From Labilithrix sp. (GTDB lineage Bacteria > Myxococcota_A > Polyangia > Polyangiales > Polyangiaceae): a stretch of 52,613 nucleotides of DNA. The stretch is taken from contig JAHBWC010000062.1 of the NCBI GenBank assembly GCA_019637225.1, positions 1 through 52,613 of the forward strand, given 5' to 3'. Below the pieces are notes generated by a model that saw nothing but the letters and a program-made list of their open reading frames with translations, did no database searches and was not told the DNA's origin. Shown one piece after another: positions 50,634 to 52,613 of the stretch. A program made the position numbers and the translations under genes. Position 1 is the first letter of the stretch; the number at the start of each line of letters is the position of its first letter.

Positions 50634-51434
50634 TCAGCGCGTGACGAACGCGAGGGCGTCCGCCATGGTGCGGGCGCCGTCGTTGCCGTACTCGCCGTGC
50701 GCTGCGCCGGCGAGCTCCCAGAAGCGCGCGTCGACGCCGGCCTTCTCGAGGTTGGCGGCGCCGCGGCGCATCTTCTCTTGCGGCTCGTTCTCGCCGGCGA
50801 GGAGCGCGACGGCCTTTGTGCCGCCCAGCGCGGCCCTCGTCGGCGTCTCGGGACCGCCGATCAGCACGAGACGCGTGTACTTCGCAGGAAAACGACTCGC
50901 GAGCCCGACCGCGCGCGACGCGCCCATCGACTCGCCGACCACGACGACCGCGCTCGGGTCGAGGGCGCGGCCGTCCTCGGAGGCCACCGCGTCGATCGCG
51001 GCGTCGATGCGGGCGTCGAGGGCCGCGATGTCCGTCGACCAGGTCCGCCCGGCGCCGTTCGCGCACGCAGCGTCTCCGTCGAGCGCGAGGACGGTCCCGT
51101 GCGCGCGCGCGCCGGAGGCCCACGCCTCGAGATCGGGCCGGCTCTCCCCGCACATGCCGTGGAGGTACACGATCGGCCGCTCGTGCTCGCCGTCCACCAC
51201 GAGCACGCGGCGATCGTTCGGTACGTCGACCGCCACGATCGCGCCCGCGCGCGTCGGTCGCGAGGTCGAAGGGGCCGTCGCCGAGCGCGTGGTCGCGCTC
51301 GCGCTGCGCTCCGGCGTGGAGCTCGACGCAGCCTTCTTGCAGCCCGCCTCGTAGGCAAGCGCGACGAGCGCGACGAGCGCGACGAGCGCGACCGATCCGC
51401 CGGGGCCGTCCGGACGCGGCGTGGAGCGGTGCAT
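50634..51434 (-). CDS. Alpha/beta hydrolase lipoprotein
   Basis: 266 residues. The N-terminal signal (SVALVALVALVALAYEAGCK) carries a repeated VAL stretch coded by a 9-bp tandem repeat and ends at EAGC. The hydrolase fold shows IVYLHGMCGESR (oxyanion region), VVVGESMGASRA (nucleophile Ser in GESMG) and AGAAHGEYGND (catalytic His). A Ser/Thr/Ala linker of about 40 residues precedes it. It is compatible with an esterase or dienelactone-hydrolase-like enzyme; the substrate is unknown. The start at 51434 is reasonable but unsupported by a close Shine-Dalgarno sequence. Confidence 0.88.
   Translation of the reverse strand: MHRSTPRPDGPGGSVALVALVALVALAYEAGCKKAASSSTPERSASATTRSATAPSTSRPTRAGAIVAVDVPNDRRVLVVDGEHERPIVYLHGMCGESRPDLEAWASGARAHGTVLALDGDAACANGAGRTWSTDIAALDARIDAAIDAVASEDGRALDPSAVVVVGESMGASRAVGLASRFPAKYTRLVLIGGPETPTRAALGGTKAVALLAGENEPQEKMRRGAANLEKAGVDARFWELAGAAHGEYGNDGARTMADALAFVTR
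51361..51390 (-). repeat. 9-bp tandem repeat inside the signal peptide
   Basis: Three copies of GCGACGAGC plus a partial fourth (plus-strand reading) code for the Val-Ala-Leu repeat in the hydrophobic core of the signal peptide. Slippage would change signal length by three residues per copy. Confidence 0.8.
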
Positions 51435-51522
51435 GACCGCGGACGTGCAACCCTCCTGCCACCGCGGGCGGAAATGGGTGGACGACGCGCGCTCCCCGCC
51501 GTAATCGATGAGCGTCTCGAAC

Positions 51523-51595
51523 GGGCCGATAGCTCAGTTGGTAGAGCTGCGGACTTTTAATCCGTAGGTCGCGGGATCGTGCCCCGCTCGGCCCA
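51523..51595 (+). tRNA. tRNA-Lys, anticodon UUU
   Basis: A 73-base cloverleaf. Acceptor arms are GGGCCGA and TCGGCCC with discriminator A51595. The D arm is GCTC/GAGC around AGTTGGTA. The anticodon stem GCGGA/TCCGT has loop CTTTTAA, so the anticodon is TTT. The T arm is GCGGG/CCCGC with loop ATCGTGC, in place of the usual TTCGANN. The CCA end is not fully encoded (ACCG follows the acceptor). Confidence 0.96.
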
Positions 51596-51915
51596 CCGAA
51601 AGAGAAGAGAGAACACCGGGAGTCTCCGGAGCCGTCGGTGTGGGGGCTCTCGCCCCGTCCAAGACGTCCGTAGTTTCTCCGGCGTTTTCGGGTGTCCGGT
51701 ACAAGACAGGCACAACATTGAGTCCTCGGGACTCTGCTCCTCCGGCCAGCTTTGCCACGCTTTCCGGGGTGTGCTGCCCGTAGACACCTTGGCCTACGAG
51801 GAGCGCTCTCTAGGCGAGCAGATCGAGCGCAGGCGCGCGCGCCTCGAGAGCGTGGGCCCGAGCCGCGCGAGCATCTTCCCGCGAGCCTTCCACCGCGCCC
51901 TCGAACGCGGGCGAT
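51596..51915. other. Possible edge of an integrated element, no clear gene
   Basis: 320 bases directly 3' of the tRNA gene with lower GC and different codon pattern. A short plus-strand stretch (VLPVDTLAYEERSLGEQIER) looks weakly protein-like, and the minus-strand frame ends inside the tRNA gene, as decayed integrase genes sometimes do. Neither is secure. No copy of the tRNA 3' end was found in the window. Confidence 0.3.
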
Positions 51916-52119
51916 CTACTCGACGTCGTTCGGCTCTGCGTCGATGCCGCCGATGACCTCTGCCCCTGCGGTGAAGGCAACATGCGCCGCGAGCGTCACG
52001 GGAGCCATCTGGGCCGCCGCTGCGGCAGCCCTGCAGACGAAGTCCTCACCCGCGAGTGCACGGGTCGCGGCAGAGAGTTGACGCGGTTCCGCGAGGAGCT
52101 TCTTGGCAGGGATGCTCAT
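51916..52119 (-). CDS. Small protein of unknown function
   Basis: 67 residues from the ATG at 52119 (MSIPAKKLLAEPRQLSAATR, then Ala-rich CRAAAAAAQMAP and GGIDAEPNDVE). Its ATG overlaps the stop of the upstream gene by 4 bases, which supports translation. No family or function recognised; small Ala-rich proteins of this type occur in phage and plasmid gene sets. Confidence 0.6.
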   Translation of the reverse strand: MSIPAKKLLAEPRQLSAATRALAGEDFVCRAAAAAAQMAPVTLAAHVAFTAGAEVIGGIDAEPNDVE

Positions 52120-52613
52120 GGGAGGGACCATTCGGAGTAAGGATACGGCGCGTGCGGGCCTTGCGCTACGAAGGTGAACGGTTCTGCTAGGGCGGCCAGG
52201 GCGTTCTGTACGTGATTTCCCGGCTTTGTCACGCGGAAGACCTTGGAACCGTACGCGCTCCCAAGGATGATCCCGTGCGTGACCGCGACTTCGAGAACGT
52301 ACCCCTTCAGAGGGTGGGCATGCGGCGCGCCTTCCACGAAGTTCATCTGTAGGACCGTCTCGGCCGGCGAGAACTTCCCGAGCGCAAGCCCACAGAGCTC
52401 GGTGCCCGCCCAGATGGCGAGCTCGAGCCGAGCGTACCTCGCGTGGCGGTAGTGCCGCGCGTACCTCTCCCAGTCCCAGGTGGGGGCGTGCCACGCCTTG
52501 AACGCGGCGATCGCCAGTGGATCGATCGGGCCGAGCGTTACGGCCGTAGGAAGCAGCGGGTTGGCGTTCACCGCGTTCTCCGCAGAGACGTAGACGACTT
52601 CCCGCCGGGCCTC
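52116..52613 (-). CDS. GNAT-like or phage-type protein, 5' end outside window
   Basis: At least 165 residues, open through the window edge, with no start codon inside that clearly fits. A GTG at 52571 is possible, but the sequence upstream (REVVYVSAENAVNA) also reads like protein. The central part (LELAIWAGTELCGLALGKFS, then FVEGAPHAHPLKGYVLEVAV) recalls acetyltransferase-like proteins found in phages and mobile elements. This is a resemblance by memory only. It overlaps the next gene by ATGA. Codon use is less GC3-biased than in the main chromosome. Confidence 0.55.
   Translation of the reverse strand, partial: EARREVVYVSAENAVNANPLLPTAVTLGPIDPLAIAAFKAWHAPTWDWERYARHYRHARYARLELAIWAGTELCGLALGKFSPAETVLQMNFVEGAPHAHPLKGYVLEVAVTHGIILGSAYGSKVFRVTKPGNHVQNALAALAEPFTFVAQGPHAPYPYSEWSLP

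Noticed and set aside
51534..51758. Minus-strand frame ending inside the tRNA-Lys gene
   Set aside because: The end (GHDPATYGLKVRSSTN-like) is the antisense translation of the tRNA itself, and the rest has no start support. It could be an integrase remnant, but evidence is too weak to annotate.
1..52613. CRISPR arrays, rRNA genes or a replication origin
   Set aside because: No direct-repeat/spacer structure, no rRNA-like segment and no cluster of DnaA boxes was found on reading through.

Overview
The window is GC-rich chromosomal DNA with strong G/C bias at third codon positions. Several features suggest a myxobacterium-like organism of the Polyangia/Myxococcota type: Hanks-type Ser/Thr kinases with extra domains, PilT-family ATPases, an AgmX/PglI-type C-terminal domain, and many Cys-rich lipoproteins. 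This assignment is an inference from gene content. I could not compare the sequence with any genome.

Layout, left to right. 0-9.2 kb: the truncated end of a TPR-like protein gene (minus strand), then a DinG/XPD-family helicase, enolase, and two adjacent PilT-type ATPase genes. The first ATPase has a long Ala-Lys-Glu repeat linker whose reading frame is broken. 9.2-15.1 kb: a Ser/Thr kinase fused to a cyclic-nucleotide-binding domain, a divergent MarR regulator, and the homogentisate pathway operon hppD-hmgA-fahA. Two matching palindromes precede hppD. 15.2-22.8 kb: a Uma2 endonuclease-like gene, gamma-glutamyltransferase, a decayed transposase remnant, a GMC oxidoreductase with a small overlapping partner, and two lipoproteins. 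22.9-27.1 kb: a minus-strand operon encoding a Cys-rich lipoprotein, a FadL/OMPP1-type outer-membrane protein and an ABC-F ATPase. 27.4-32.1 kb: two convergent kinase genes. One encodes a very large protein with a C-terminal kinase domain; the other ends in a receiver-like domain. 32.2-37.4 kb: a YkgJ-type Cys-cluster protein, a second Uma2 protein, a glutaredoxin-fold protein without its CxxC, a metallophosphoesterase lipoprotein and a HEAT-repeat protein. 37.6-51.4 kb: an almost unbroken run of exported proteins, mostly lipoproteins. It includes a beta-helix protein, a GH31 glycosidase, a Cys-repeat/M19-like hydrolase and an alpha/beta hydrolase. 51.5-52.6 kb: a tRNA-Lys gene followed by DNA of different composition with small phage-like genes, possibly the edge of an integrated element.

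How the genes fit together. Tyrosine breakdown (hppD, hmgA, fahA) is the one clear metabolic unit, probably controlled by the neighbouring MarR protein. The three kinases and two PilT-like ATPases point to signalling and surface motility or secretion. The second half mainly encodes envelope and surface proteins. A recurring promoter layout is also visible: many genes have a TANNNT hexamer only 6-11 bases before the start codon and no Shine-Dalgarno sequence, which suggests leaderless or very short-leader mRNAs.
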